Position numbers and translations under genes: made by a program. Under the pieces are notes generated by a model that was given only the letters and a program-made list of their open reading frames with translations, was not told the DNA's origin and did no database searches. A stretch of DNA of 64,000 nucleotides, taken from Pseudomonas frederiksbergensis. Its GTDB lineage: Bacteria > Pseudomonadota > Gammaproteobacteria > Pseudomonadales > Pseudomonadaceae. Shown here in pieces: positions 17,548 to 29,000 of this stretch. The stretch is taken from positions 124,001-188,000 of the forward strand of contig NZ_MOBR01000020.1 of assembly GCF_003732705.1 (NCBI RefSeq), written 5' to 3'. Positions within the stretch are counted from its first letter, which is position 1. Every line of letters starts with the position of its first letter.

Positions 17548-18582
17548 TCAGGCTTCGGGAACACCTTTCTCCCAGGCCGACCAGTTTTTCAAGATGTCCT
17601 GCACCAGCGGATTGCCCGTGCGGTAGAGGTTTTCCAGGGCCGGCACAAACCCGCCCTGGTCCGCGTACTTGAGCAGGTTATCCACCTCACTCTGCCCCGG
17701 CGCCGGCCGGTCGAAGTCGGAGCCGGCGCGCACCACCGCCAGGCGCTGCACATCTACCAGGCCTTCGCGACTGGCGCGCAGCAGCGCTTCGTAGGTGGAG
17801 TTGTCTTCCTGCTGGGTCGTGCAGTACTCGCCTTTGTTATCGGTCAGCAACTTGGTCCAGACTTCTGCGCGCTCGCTCAGGCGAGTCCCGGAAAACCAGG
17901 TATTGCCCGCCGCCGTATCGCATTTCGTCACCACCGGCGCCAGATTGGCCGGTGCCGACGGATACTTCACGCGCCATGCCGCCGATTCCTTGCTCTCGCT
18001 CAGCTCGACTTTATGCGACAGGGCAAACGCCTTGGCCTGCAATTTCGGGTTGAGTTCGAAGACTTCTGTCTTGTAGTCCAGCGGCGGTTTTTCGTTCGGG
18101 CCTTTGGTGTTGATGCCGATGTAACCGGTCGGCCAGTCTTTCGGTGCGTCCCGGGAATCGATCTCCCACTGGGTGCCGAATTCCACCAGATAATGCGCCC
18201 ACGCGGCGGTGCCGATGGTTCCGTGTTTCGGGCTGATGCCGGCGATCCCGGCGATCAGGAAATAACTTTTACGCAGGTCGAATTTCGACGACAGCGCCAA
18301 CGCCAGGGTCGATGCCGCGGCGTTGGTCTGGCCCATGCCGGTGACCATCAGGCACACCTGCTGCGTGTTGCAGCGAATGTTCGGGTACTCCGCGGACAGG
18401 CCCGGTACGCGAATTTCCTGCTTGAGTTCCAGGCGATCGATCCAGTTCTGCGCCTCGGGGGCGAACATGGTGATCAGCATCACTTTCGGCTGGATCGGTG
18501 CTTCGGCGGCCCAAACGGCAGAAGAAAGCAGGGTGCCGCAGGCCAGGCAAACGGACAGGGAAAGACGAGTAATTGCGTGCAT
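17548..18582 (-). CDS. Periplasmic purine nucleoside permease (NUP family)
   Basis: 344 aa. Signal peptide MHAITRLSLSVCLACGTLLS... with cleavage near AVWAAEA (about residue 25). The body matches NUP proteins: KVMLITMFAPEAQNWIDRL, a conserved MVTGMGQTNAAASTLAL, and FLIAGIAGISPKHGTIG. The fold resembles nucleoside phosphorylases. NUP proteins are linked to nucleoside uptake. The start is the ATG at 18580-18582, which has GGAG 6 bp upstream; the open frame reaching 19143 is only antisense to the neighbour. It lies downstream of the Tsx-like channel on the same strand, a coherent nucleoside-uptake pair. Confidence 0.86.
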   Translation of the reverse strand: MHAITRLSLSVCLACGTLLSSAVWAAEAPIQPKVMLITMFAPEAQNWIDRLELKQEIRVPGLSAEYPNIRCNTQQVCLMVTGMGQTNAAASTLALALSSKFDLRKSYFLIAGIAGISPKHGTIGTAAWAHYLVEFGTQWEIDSRDAPKDWPTGYIGINTKGPNEKPPLDYKTEVFELNPKLQAKAFALSHKVELSESKESAAWRVKYPSAPANLAPVVTKCDTAAGNTWFSGTRLSERAEVWTKLLTDNKGEYCTTQQEDNSTYEALLRASREGLVDVQRLAVVRAGSDFDRPAPGQSEVDNLLKYADQGGFVPALENLYRTGNPLVQDILKNWSAWEKGVPEA

Positions 18583-18644
18583 AAAAATCTCCATGACTGA
18601 ACGCATGACAAACCGCTTGCAGCTTGTCGCTTGAAACTTGCCGC

Positions 18645-19601
18645 TTAAAACTGATAACCGATGCCGGCGTAGTAACCCCAGCCGTTGGAACGGGCTTTGA
18701 AGTCGCCGTCGCCGAAATTCAACTCGCTGCCATCCTCCCAGTTGCCGCCGTTGTGGAAGTAACGGCCGACCAGGGTGAAGCGCAAATGGGTAAACGAGTA
18801 GAGCAACACGTTGGTGGCCACGGTGGCGTTGGCGGTGCGGGCCGGGTTGTCCTTGTGCAGGTCGGAGCCGAAGTCGAAGTTGGTGAAACCGATGTAGGTC
18901 AGTGATGCGCCATTGCTGAAGCTGCTGATGGGCACGATGTATTTCAACTGGGCGCGGTAGCCGTCCCAGGAATATTCGTTGCTGGCGCCGTAGTTTTCCC
19001 ACTGGTAGCGACCGTAGAAGTTGGCCGACAGATTGACCCGCGAGTGAGTGTCGATGTCGGTGCCCAGGCCGCTGTACAGCGTGTTGGCGCGGTTGCGGGT
19101 GTTGCTGCCGTGGTCGTAGATCCAGTCGAACGCTACGTACCATTCCTTGAACGGCCCGACGGCCAGGCTGCGACCGGCCAGGTAGTCGATGGAGATCCGC
19201 GGTTCATGCTCCATGAACAGCGGCGATCCGTGGTCCCACGCGCCTTTGTCATGGCTGTTGCCGATGTCGAAAATCTTCGGGATGTCGACGTAGCCATACA
19301 ACTCGAACGGCCCCTTGCGCCCGAAGTATTCATATTCCAGGTACACATCGTCGGCCGGTTGCGGGCCGAAGCTGATGTCCTTGCTGCCGATGACCGTCAG
19401 GTCCTGGTTGAACCAGTCCGACAGGTACGCGCCTTTTTTCGGCGGGTTGGCTTCCGGGCTAAGCGCTTCGCCCTGGGCTGACTCTTCGGGGAGGACGGGT
19501 TGCGCCAAAACGGTGCCGCTGAGTAGTCCTGTAACGCTGGCCAGTAGCAAAGAAACAGCAAAGGTGCGCGAGCAAGTCACGCGGCTGGACGTGCGGAGCA
19601 T
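18645..19601 (-). CDS. Tsx-like nucleoside-specific outer-membrane channel
   Basis: 318 aa. Signal peptide ends near VLAQ (residue 33). The mature part is rich in alternating aromatic/polar strands (YLEYEYFGRKGPFELYGYVD, WYVAFDWIYDH, LRFTLVGRYFHNGG) and ends with aromatic F in YYAGIGYQF, the usual beta-barrel C-terminus. LSDWFNQDLTVIGS resembles the Tsx/OmpP1-type start. The ATG at 19599-19601 has AAGGGA upstream. It should let nucleosides cross the outer membrane, upstream of the NUP gene. Confidence 0.85.
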   Translation of the reverse strand: MLRTSSRVTCSRTFAVSLLLASVTGLLSGTVLAQPVLPEESAQGEALSPEANPPKKGAYLSDWFNQDLTVIGSKDISFGPQPADDVYLEYEYFGRKGPFELYGYVDIPKIFDIGNSHDKGAWDHGSPLFMEHEPRISIDYLAGRSLAVGPFKEWYVAFDWIYDHGSNTRNRANTLYSGLGTDIDTHSRVNLSANFYGRYQWENYGASNEYSWDGYRAQLKYIVPISSFSNGASLTYIGFTNFDFGSDLHKDNPARTANATVATNVLLYSFTHLRFTLVGRYFHNGGNWEDGSELNFGDGDFKARSNGWGYYAGIGYQF

Positions 19602-20057
19602 TGAAAGTCCCTTTTCGTGCGGATCGAAGGCCCGGTTTTTCGGGCTTGCGCGGTTAGGTAGCGAAAAAGCCGTTATCGGCGACTCGCAAACGTTTGCACA
19701 TCCCATACCAATTGTTTCAATCACATGAAAATTCGAAGAAATCCGTCGTTTTACTGTCCTTTTGATCAGGTAAATGACATCGCCCGAATACCGCCAATCC
19801 CCTGTGGGAGCGAGCCTGCTCGCGAAAACGGTGTGTCAGCGTACATCGATGTTGTATGTGCCGGCGTCTTCGCGAGCAGGCTCGCTCCCACAGGGGGGTT
19901 GTGCACGAAAGTATTAATGCTAATTAACCCGCGCCTGATCCGGTCCATCAACTAACGTGCCGGAATGAAACGGTTTTTTTCAGCCGGTCGCTGTCTTGAT
20001 TTGCGTGTGGATGGATTCATGGCCAGGGTGGCCGGATAGCACGCCCTTCAAGGAAGA
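19602..20057. other. Divergent intergenic region upstream of the autotransporter
   Basis: 456 bp holding one type G REP pair (19799-19898) and the leader sequences of the Tsx-like and autotransporter genes. No gene or clear operator was seen. A T-run (CGGTTTTTTTC) near 19971-19981 lies about 75 bp before the autotransporter start, without a convincing hairpin. Confidence 0.55.
19799..19898. repeat. REP inverted pair, GTGGGAGC type
   Basis: Complete 100-bp type G pair. Confidence 0.88.
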
Positions 20058-23000
20058 ATGGTTAACCACGTAAAGGAACTGCCCGTGGACTTGAGATCTG
20101 TTGTCGCCCCGATTTTCCGCGTTTGTCCTCTTTTTCTCGCTGTCCGCCTCGGTATCGTTGGGGTGTTTGTCACCCTCAGTCCTCAAGCCATGGCCGCCTG
20201 TACCCCCGGTAGTCCGACGGCGGGCGGGACGGTGACGTGTAGCGGCGTGCCGTCGCTGCCGCTGTTCCTCAACACCTTTTCCAGTGCGGTGAATGACCTG
20301 ACCGTCAACGTCGGGTCGGCGGCGCAACTGAACGCGACCCTGGGCGGGCAGGTGCTGAACCTCACGGGCAACAACATCACCCTGAACAACTCGGGGTTGA
20401 TTGACCCGGCGCTGCTCGGCGCGGTGACGGCCCTGAGCGCGGGCGCGGTGATCGGCAACGCGGGGGCCTCGGTGATGAACATCACCAACGCCGCCACCGG
20501 GATCATCCGCGGCACCGGCGACTTGCTCGGCGTCAACCTGGCCAGTCTCAACGGCATGGCGCTGAACCTCAACAACAGCGCCGGCGGCAGCACCAACATC
20601 GTCAACAACGGCACCATCGGCTCGACGGCTCTGCTGAACGTCACGCTGTTTTCCGCCGACACCCCGATCGTCGCGGCGCGCGGCGGCGCCCAGGTCAACG
20701 TGATCAACGCCGGCACCATCAACGGCCGGATGGCCTTCGAGACCTCGGCCAGCGGCAACACCTTCGTCAACTCCGGCACCATCGCCGGCGGTGTGTCGAT
20801 GGGCGACGGCAGCACCAACACCTTCACCGCGATTACCGGTTCGACCATCACTGCCGGTGGCGGCATCGGCCTGGCCCTGGGCGGATTGATCGGCGTCAAC
20901 CTGACCTTCGCCCCGACCGGCCAGATCGACGGCGGCGCTGGCGGTATCAACTCACTGATCCTGCAAAACCCGATCGGCATCGGCGGCGGCACCTCCGGGG
21001 TCGGCACTGTTTCGAGCGCCAACTACGTCAACTTCAACAACCTGACGATCAACAGTGGCACCTGGACCTTGCAAGGTCCGCTGATCAGCGGCAGCACCAC
21101 GCTCAATGGCGGTATCGCCCAGTTCAACAACAGCGCGACCTTCGGCAGCGGCGTCCTGACTGTCAATGGCGGCGGGTTGCAGGCCAGCACCGGCGGCTTG
21201 TCGTTGAGCAACCTGATCAACGTGGGCGCCGCCGGCCTGTTACTGCAGGGCACCAACGCCATCACTCTCGGCAACGTGATCAGCGGCAGTGGCGGCATCA
21301 CCAAGAACGGCACCGGCCAACTGATTCTCAACGGCGCCAACACCTATTTGGGCAACACCACCCTCAACGGCGGCTCGGTGCAACTGGGCAATAACCAGGC
21401 GTTCAGCGCCGGCACGGTGACGTTCGGCGGTTCCACCGTGTTGCAGGCGCCGGGCACCATTACCCTGAACAACAACATCGTGCTCAACAGCGCCATCGGC
21501 ACGTCCGGTGTCGGCAGCCTGACCCTGGCGGGGTTGATCAGCGGTGCGGGCAGTATTTCGAAAAACGGCAGCGGCACCCTGGCCCTGACCGGCAACAACA
21601 CCGGCTATACCGGCAGCACCGACCTCAACGCCGGGACCCTGAGCCTGGCGAATAACAATGCGCTCGGCAGCGGCTCGCTGAACGTCAACGCGGCGGCGAG
21701 TCTCAATACCACCTCCGGCGTGACCCTGAACAACTCGGTGGCGCTGAACGGCAACCTGACCGTCGTCGGCAGCAACAACCTGACCCTCAATGGCCTGGTG
21801 TCCGGCACCAGCGGCTTGATCAAGAATGGCCTGTCGACCCTGACCCTGACCGGCAACAACACCTACCAAGGCCCGACCTCGCTGAACGCTGGCGCGCTGG
21901 TGTTGGCCTCCAACACCGCGCTGGGCACGGGCGCGCTGAACGTGGCAGCCGGCACTTCCCTGGACACCAACCTCGCCGTGACCCTGGCCAACGCGATCAA
22001 TCTCGGCGGCGACCTGACCCTCGGCGGTACTCAGGCACTGGGCCTGACCGGCGCGATCAATGGCGCGGGCAGCCTGATCAAGAACGGCAGCGCTGCGCTG
22101 AATCTCAGCGGCAACAACGGCTACGCCGGCAACACCACACTGAACGCCGGCACCCTGATTCTCGGCTCCAACACGGCGCTGGGCCTGGGCACCTTGAACA
22201 CGGCGGCCGGCACCACACTCGATGCCAGCTCCACCGTAGCAGTGGCCAACGCGGTCAACACCACCGGTGACCTTACCCTCGGCGGTACCGCCAACCTGAC
22301 CCTCGGTGGCGTAGTCGGCGGCACGGGCGGGCTGATCAAGAACGGCGCGGCCAACCTGACCCTCAACGGCGCCAACACCTTCCTCGGCAACACCACCCTG
22401 AACGCGGGCACCCTGACCGTGGGCAACGCCAATGCCTTGAGCGGCGGCGTGCTGACCGTGGCCGGTTCTTCGACGCTGGACAGCAGCGCCGGTGTCGCTA
22501 TCGCAAACAACATTGCGATGAACGCTGACCTGAGCGTCGGCGGCACTAACCAACTGACCCTCGACGGCGTGCTCAGCGGCACCAACCAGTTGATCAAGAA
22601 CGGCGCGGCCAACCTGACGCTGAACGGCGTCAACACCTTCGCCGGCGGCACCACCCTGAATGCCGGCAGCATCACCGTCGGCAATGCCGACGCACTGAGC
22701 ACCGGCGCCCTGACCGTGGGCGGCGCGAGCACGCTCACCGGCAGCTCGGCCCTGGCCCTGGCCAACGCCATCACCCTCAACGCCAACCTGACCACCGGCG
22801 GTGCCAATGCACTGACCCTCGACGGCACCATCGCTGGCGCGGGCGGGCTGATCAAAACCGGCGCTTCGAGCCTGACCCTCACCGGCGCCAACACCTATTC
22901 CGGCACCACGGCGCTGAATGCCGGCACCTTGATCGTCGGTTCGAATACCGCAATCGGTAGCGGCGCGTTGAACGCGTCCGGCGGTACTACCCTCGATGCG

Positions 23001-26000
23001 AGCACCGCCACCACCCTGGCCAACGCGGTCAACCTCGGCGGCAACCTGACCCTCGGCGGCACTAATGCGCTGATCCTCAACGGTGCCGTCAGCGGTATCG
23101 GCGGTTTGATCAAAAACGGCGCGGCTGACCTGACCCTCAACCACGCCAACAATTACCTCGGCTCCACGGCGCTGAACAACGGCACGCTGATCGTCGGTGC
23201 CAGTGGTGCCTTGGGCGCCGGTGTGTTGAACGCGGCGGCCAACACCACCCTCGATAGCAACACTGCCGTGAGCCTGAGCAACCAGGTGAACCTGGCCGGT
23301 GCCTTTAACGTCGGCGGCACCGCGGACCTGACCCTGACCGGGCTGGTCAACGGCGCGGGCAACCTGGTGAAAAACGGTACCGGCAATCTGGTGCTCGGTG
23401 GTGCCAACGGCTTCCTCGGCGGCACCACGTTGAACGCCGGCACCCTGACCGTCGGCAACGGCTCGGCACTGGGCCTCGGCGGTTTGACCGTCGGCGGCGC
23501 GGCGACCCTCGACAGCAACGCCCCGGTCAGCCTGGGCAACAACGTAGCGCTGAATGCCGACCTGACCGTCGGCGGCACCTCGAACCTGACATTGGGCGGC
23601 GTCGTCAGCGGCACCAATCAACTGATCAAAAATGGCGCGGGCAACCTGACCCTCAATGGCGTCAACACTTATCAAGGCAACACCACCCTGAATGCCGGCA
23701 CCCTGACCTTGGGTAACGGCACGGCACTGGGCACTGGCGCACTGATCGTCGGCGGCACGTCGAGCCTGGATAACAGCGCAGCCTTCAGCGTGGCCAACGC
23801 CGTAACCCTGAACGCCGATCTGAACTTCGCCGGCAACAACAACCTGAACCTCGCAGGCGTCATCGATGGCGCCGCTGCGCTGAATAAAAACGGTCTGTCC
23901 GACCTGACCCTCAGTGGCAATAACAGCTTCACCGGGGCTTTGAACATTCTGTCCGGCAGCGTCACCGCCGCCAGCACCGGGGCGCTGGGCAACACCTCCG
24001 GCGCCAACGTCAGTGCCGGCGCCAGCCTCAACCTGGGCACCGATGCCAGCCTCGCCGGCCTCAGCGGCAGTGGTGATGTGCTGATCGGTTCGGGCAACAC
24101 CTTGTCGGTGGGCGGCGTCAATACCACCAGCACCTTCGACGGCGGCCTGTCCGGCCCTGGCGGCTTGACCAAAGTCGGCACCGGCACCCTTAACCTCACC
24201 GGTATCAACGGCCTCACCGGCAACACTGCAGTCAACGGCGGCACCCTGGACCTCAGCGGTTCCCTGGGCAGTGCCAATGTCAACGTCAACACTGGCGCGA
24301 CCTTGACCGGCACCGGTTCGGTACTGGGCGCATTGAACGTGGCCAACGGCGGTCACCTGGGCCTGAGCAGCGGCAACACGCTGTCGGTCGGTTCGCTGGC
24401 CCTGAACAGCACCTCCAATATGGACGTCGCCCTCGGCACACCGTCCACCAACTCGCTGCTCAACATCGGCGGCAACCTGACCCTGGACGGCTTGCTCAAC
24501 GTCAGTGATGCCGGTGGTTTCGGTGTCGGTGTGTATCGCCTGATCAACTACACCGGCAGTCTGCTGAACCTGGGCATGAACGTCGGTGCGACCCCGATCG
24601 GCTACAGCCTGGCGGACCTGGCGCTGCAAACGGCGGTCGGCAACCAGATCAATTTGCTGGTGACCGCGCCTAACGCGAACCTGCGTTTCTGGGATGGCAG
24701 CCAGACCATACCAAACGGTTCGGTGGACGGCGGCAACGGTACCTGGAGTGCCGGCAGTACCAACTGGACTTCGGTTGATGGCTTGACCAATCAGACCTGG
24801 GCCAGCGATTTCGCGATCTTCCAAGGCACGGCGGGTAACGTGACGGTGCTCGGTCCGCAGACCTTCACCGGCATGCAGTTCGTCACCGACGGCTACAACC
24901 TGCTGACCGGCGCGGCGGGGAAACTCACCGCCGTCAATGGCACCAGCGGCAATACGGCGATCCGGGTCGATCCGGGCTCCACGGCGACCATCAGCGTCGC
25001 CATCGACGGCGCCGGTACCCTGGCCAAACTCGACAGCGGCACCCTGGTGCTCAACGGCGCCAACAGCTACACCGGCGGCACTTTGCTTAATGGCGGCACA
25101 CTCGTTGTGGGCAGCAACACGGCACTGGGCAGCGGTGTACTGACCACCGCTTCGGGCACCACTCTGGACAGCAACGTCGCCGTCACCCTGGGCAATGCCG
25201 TCGATCTGGCGAGTAACCTGAATATCGGTGGCAGCAATGCCCTGACCCTCAACGGTGCGATCAGTGGCGTGGGCGGTCTGGTCAAGGCCGGCGGGTCCAA
25301 CCTGACCCTCGGTGGCAACAACAGCTTCCTCGGCCCAGTGAGCCTGCTTTCCGGTGGCCTGGTGCTGGCCTCCGACTCGGCCCTCGGCGCCGGTGCGCTG
25401 AACGCCGCCAACGCCACCACCCTGGACGCCGCGACGGCGGTGACCGTCGGCAACGTGATCAATCTGGCCGGTAACCTCAACGTCGCTGGCAGCGCTGACC
25501 TGACCCTCGCCGGTGCCGTCAACGGTGCCGGTAGCCTGAGCAAAACCGGCGCGGCCAACCTGGTGCTCAATGGTTTCAACGGCTTCCTCGGCGGTGTCGA
25601 TCTGAACGCCGGGACCCTGACAGTCGGCAATGCTTCAGGCCTGGGCCTGGGCAACCTGACCGTCAGTGGCGCCTCGACGCTGGACAACAACACGGTACTG
25701 AGCCTGGCCAATAACGTTGGCCTGAACGCCAGCGTGGCGGTGGGCGGCAGCAATGACCTGACCCTCGGCGGCGTGATCAGCGGCGCTGGCGGCCTGAGCA
25801 AGAATGGCGCGGCGAACCTGACGCTCAACGGCGTCAACGTCTATCAGGGCGATACGACCCTCAACGCCGGCACCCTGACCCTCGGCAACGCCGCAGCACT
25901 GGGCACCGGTGCCTTGACTGTCGCTGGGGCTTCGACACTGGATAACAGTTCGGCGCTCAGCCTGGCCAACGACGTCAATGTCAACGCGGCGCTGAACGTG

Positions 26001-29000
26001 GCCGGGGTCAATAACCTAACCTTGGCGGGTGCCGTCGGCGGCGCCGGAACCCTGAGCAAAAACGGCGCGGCAGACCTGACCCTCAGCGGCACCAACACCT
26101 TCAGCGGCACCTTCGACGTGCTCGGCGGCAGCTTGAGCACCACCAGCGCCACCGCCCTGGGCAACAACGCCGGGGTCAATCTTGGGACCGGCACCAGCCT
26201 TAACCTCGGCGCGTCCGGCAGCCTCGCCAGCTTGAGCGGCACCGGCACGGCGCTGGTCGGCGCTGGCAACACCCTGAGCATCGGCGGCAACAATGCCAGC
26301 AGTCTCTTTGACGGTGTGCTCGACGGCAGCGGTTCGCTCGATAAACTCGGCAGCGGCACCTTCAATCTCACCGGCATCAATAGCCTGACCGGCGACACCA
26401 GCGTTAACGGCGGCACCCTGAATGTCAGCGGTTCTCTGGCCAGCGCCAACGTTGCGGTCAATAACGGCGGCACATTGGCTGGCAGCGGCAGCCTGCTTGG
26501 CGCGGTGAATGTCGCCGATGGCGGTCACGTCGCACTGGCCACCGGCAGCGCCTTGTCGGTGGGCTCGCTGGCCTTGAGTGGCAACTCCAACCTCGATGTC
26601 GGGCTCGGTGCTCCGGTGTCGGGCGGCGGTAATGCGCTGATCAATGTCGGCGGTAACCTGACTCTCGACGGTAACCTCAACGTCAGCGACATCGGCGGTT
26701 TCGGCAGCGGTGTGTATCGCATCATCAACTACACCGGTGCCCTGACCGACAACGGTCTGGTCGTCGGCACCGTGCCGGGCAGCGTATCGCCGGGCAATCT
26801 GCAAGTGCAAACCGCCGTGGGCAGCCAGGTCAATCTGCTGGTCACCTCACCGAACACCACCGTGCAGTTCTGGGACGGCGCGCAAGCCGTCGGTAACGGC
26901 GCAATCGACGGCGGCAACGGCACCTGGGCCAGTGGCAACACCAACTGGACCAATGTCGATGGCACGGTCAATCTGGGCTGGGCCAACAGTTTCGCGGTAT
27001 TCCAGGGCACGGCGGGCACCGTCACGGTTGACGGCGCGCAGAGCATCACTGGCATGCAATTCGTCACCGACGGCTACAGCCTGGTGAACGGCACGGCGGG
27101 CGCACTGACCCTGGTCAATGGCGGCTTGGGCAACGCGACTTTCCGCGTCGATCCGAACGCCACCGCGACCGTCGGCGTGGCGATCAATGGCGCGGGCACT
27201 CTGGGCAAATACGACACCGGCACCCTGGTGCTCAACGGCCTCAACGGTTACACCGGCGGCACCGCGCTGAACGGCGGCACGTTGGTCGTGGGCAATGACG
27301 CGGCGCTGGGCAGCGGTGTCCTCACCGCCGCCAACGGCACCACGCTGGACAGCAACACCGCGGTCAGCCTGGCTAACGCGGTGGCATTGAACGGTGGGTT
27401 GAGCGTCGCGGGTTCCAACGCGCTGACCCTCGGTGGTGTCGTCAGCGGCACCGGCAGCCTGATCAAGAATGGCGCTTCGAGCCTGACCCTCAACGGCAGC
27501 AACACCTACGCCGGCGGTACGCAGTTGAATGCCGGCTCGTTGATCCTCGGCAACAACAGCGCCATCGGCACGGGTGCACTCGGCGTCGGTGGCAATGCGC
27601 AACTGGACAGCACCGCAGCCCTGCAATTGGCTAACGCCATCAACCTCACCGGGCAGTTGACCCTGGCCGGCACTCAGGCCACCACCCTCAGTGGCGTGAT
27701 CGGCGGCACCGGCAGTCTGGTGAAAAACGGCAGCGGCACACTGTTGCTCAGCGGCACCAATACCTACAGCGGCGGCACCACCCTCAACGCCGGCACCACC
27801 AGCGGCAACACCACCAGCCTGCAAGGCGCGATCCTCAACAACGCCGCGCTGGTATTCGAGCAATCCAACGACGGCACTTACACCGGCAACCTCACCGGCA
27901 ACGGTACGCTGACTAAAAACGGCACCGGGGAATTGCTGCTTACCGGCACCAACGGCCTCACTGGCGACACCAATGTCCAGGCCGGTTCGTTGCTGGTCAA
28001 CGGCACGCTCAACAGCGCGAATGTGAACGTGGCGAGCGGGGCGAAAATCGGCGGCTCGGGCCAAATCGCTGGCGCGGTCCAACTGGCCAGCGGTGCAACC
28101 CTGGTTGGCGGTGGCAGCGTCACGCCATTGTCGTTCGGCTCCCTGGCATTGGCGTCGGGCACTAACCTGGACTTCAGCCTCGGTTCGGCGACCAGCTCGA
28201 CCAACGTGGTCAACGTCGCCGGTAACCTGACCCTCGACGGCACGCTGAACGTCAGCGATGCCGGCGGCTTCGGCACCGGCGTCTATCAACTGTTCCGCTA
28301 CGGCGGCGACCTGACCGACAACGGCCTGACCTACGGCACGTTGCCGGGCGGTGTATTGCCGGCGAGCCTGACCCTGCAAACCGCGCTGGCCAATCAGGTC
28401 AACTTGCTGGTGCAAAGCAGCCAGGGTGAAGTGCAGTTCTGGAACGGCGGCAAAACCAACGCTGACGGCACGATCAGCGGCGGCGACGGCACCTGGGGCT
28501 CGAGCACCAACTGGACGGACGCCGGTGGTACGGCGAGCCAGGGTTCGGCCCGTCGGTTCGCCGTATTTGGCGGCCAGGGCGGCACTGTGACGGTTGCTGG
28601 CAACCAGGGCTTCACCGGGTTGCAAGTCCTCGACAGCGGTTACCGCCTGGTGCCGGGCGCAGATGGCAGCCTGACCCCTATCAATGCGGCCGATGGCAGC
28701 CTGGCTGCCGTGCGGATCAACTCCGGCGTCACCACTGAAATCTCGGCGCCTCTGGTCGGCACCGGCGGCATCGAGAAACTCGACTCCGGCACCCTGGTGC
28801 TCAGCGGCGCCAACACCTACAGCGGCGGCACCACCGTCAGCGGCGGTACGCTGGTCGGTAATAGCACCAGTCTGCAGGGCAGCATCCTCAACAATGCGCG
28901 GGTGCTGTTTGCCCAGGCCAATAACGGCTTTTTCAACGGCGTACTCAGCGGCACCGGTGATCTGGTCAAACAAGGCAGCGGTTCGCTGCTGTTAGAGGGT

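Noticed and set aside
18583-19143. N-terminal extension of the NUP gene by about 187 codons
   Set aside because: The extension is antisense to or out of frame with the Tsx-like gene. The internal ATG at 18580-18582 has a ribosome site and begins a signal peptide.
21240-24824. Very long minus-strand open frame (over 1100 codons), and another at 26847-28973, opposite the autotransporter
   Set aside because: They are antisense to a regularly repeated coding sequence; the 258-bp period, a multiple of three, keeps other frames open. Their translations are Gln/Val/Ala-rich and match no family.
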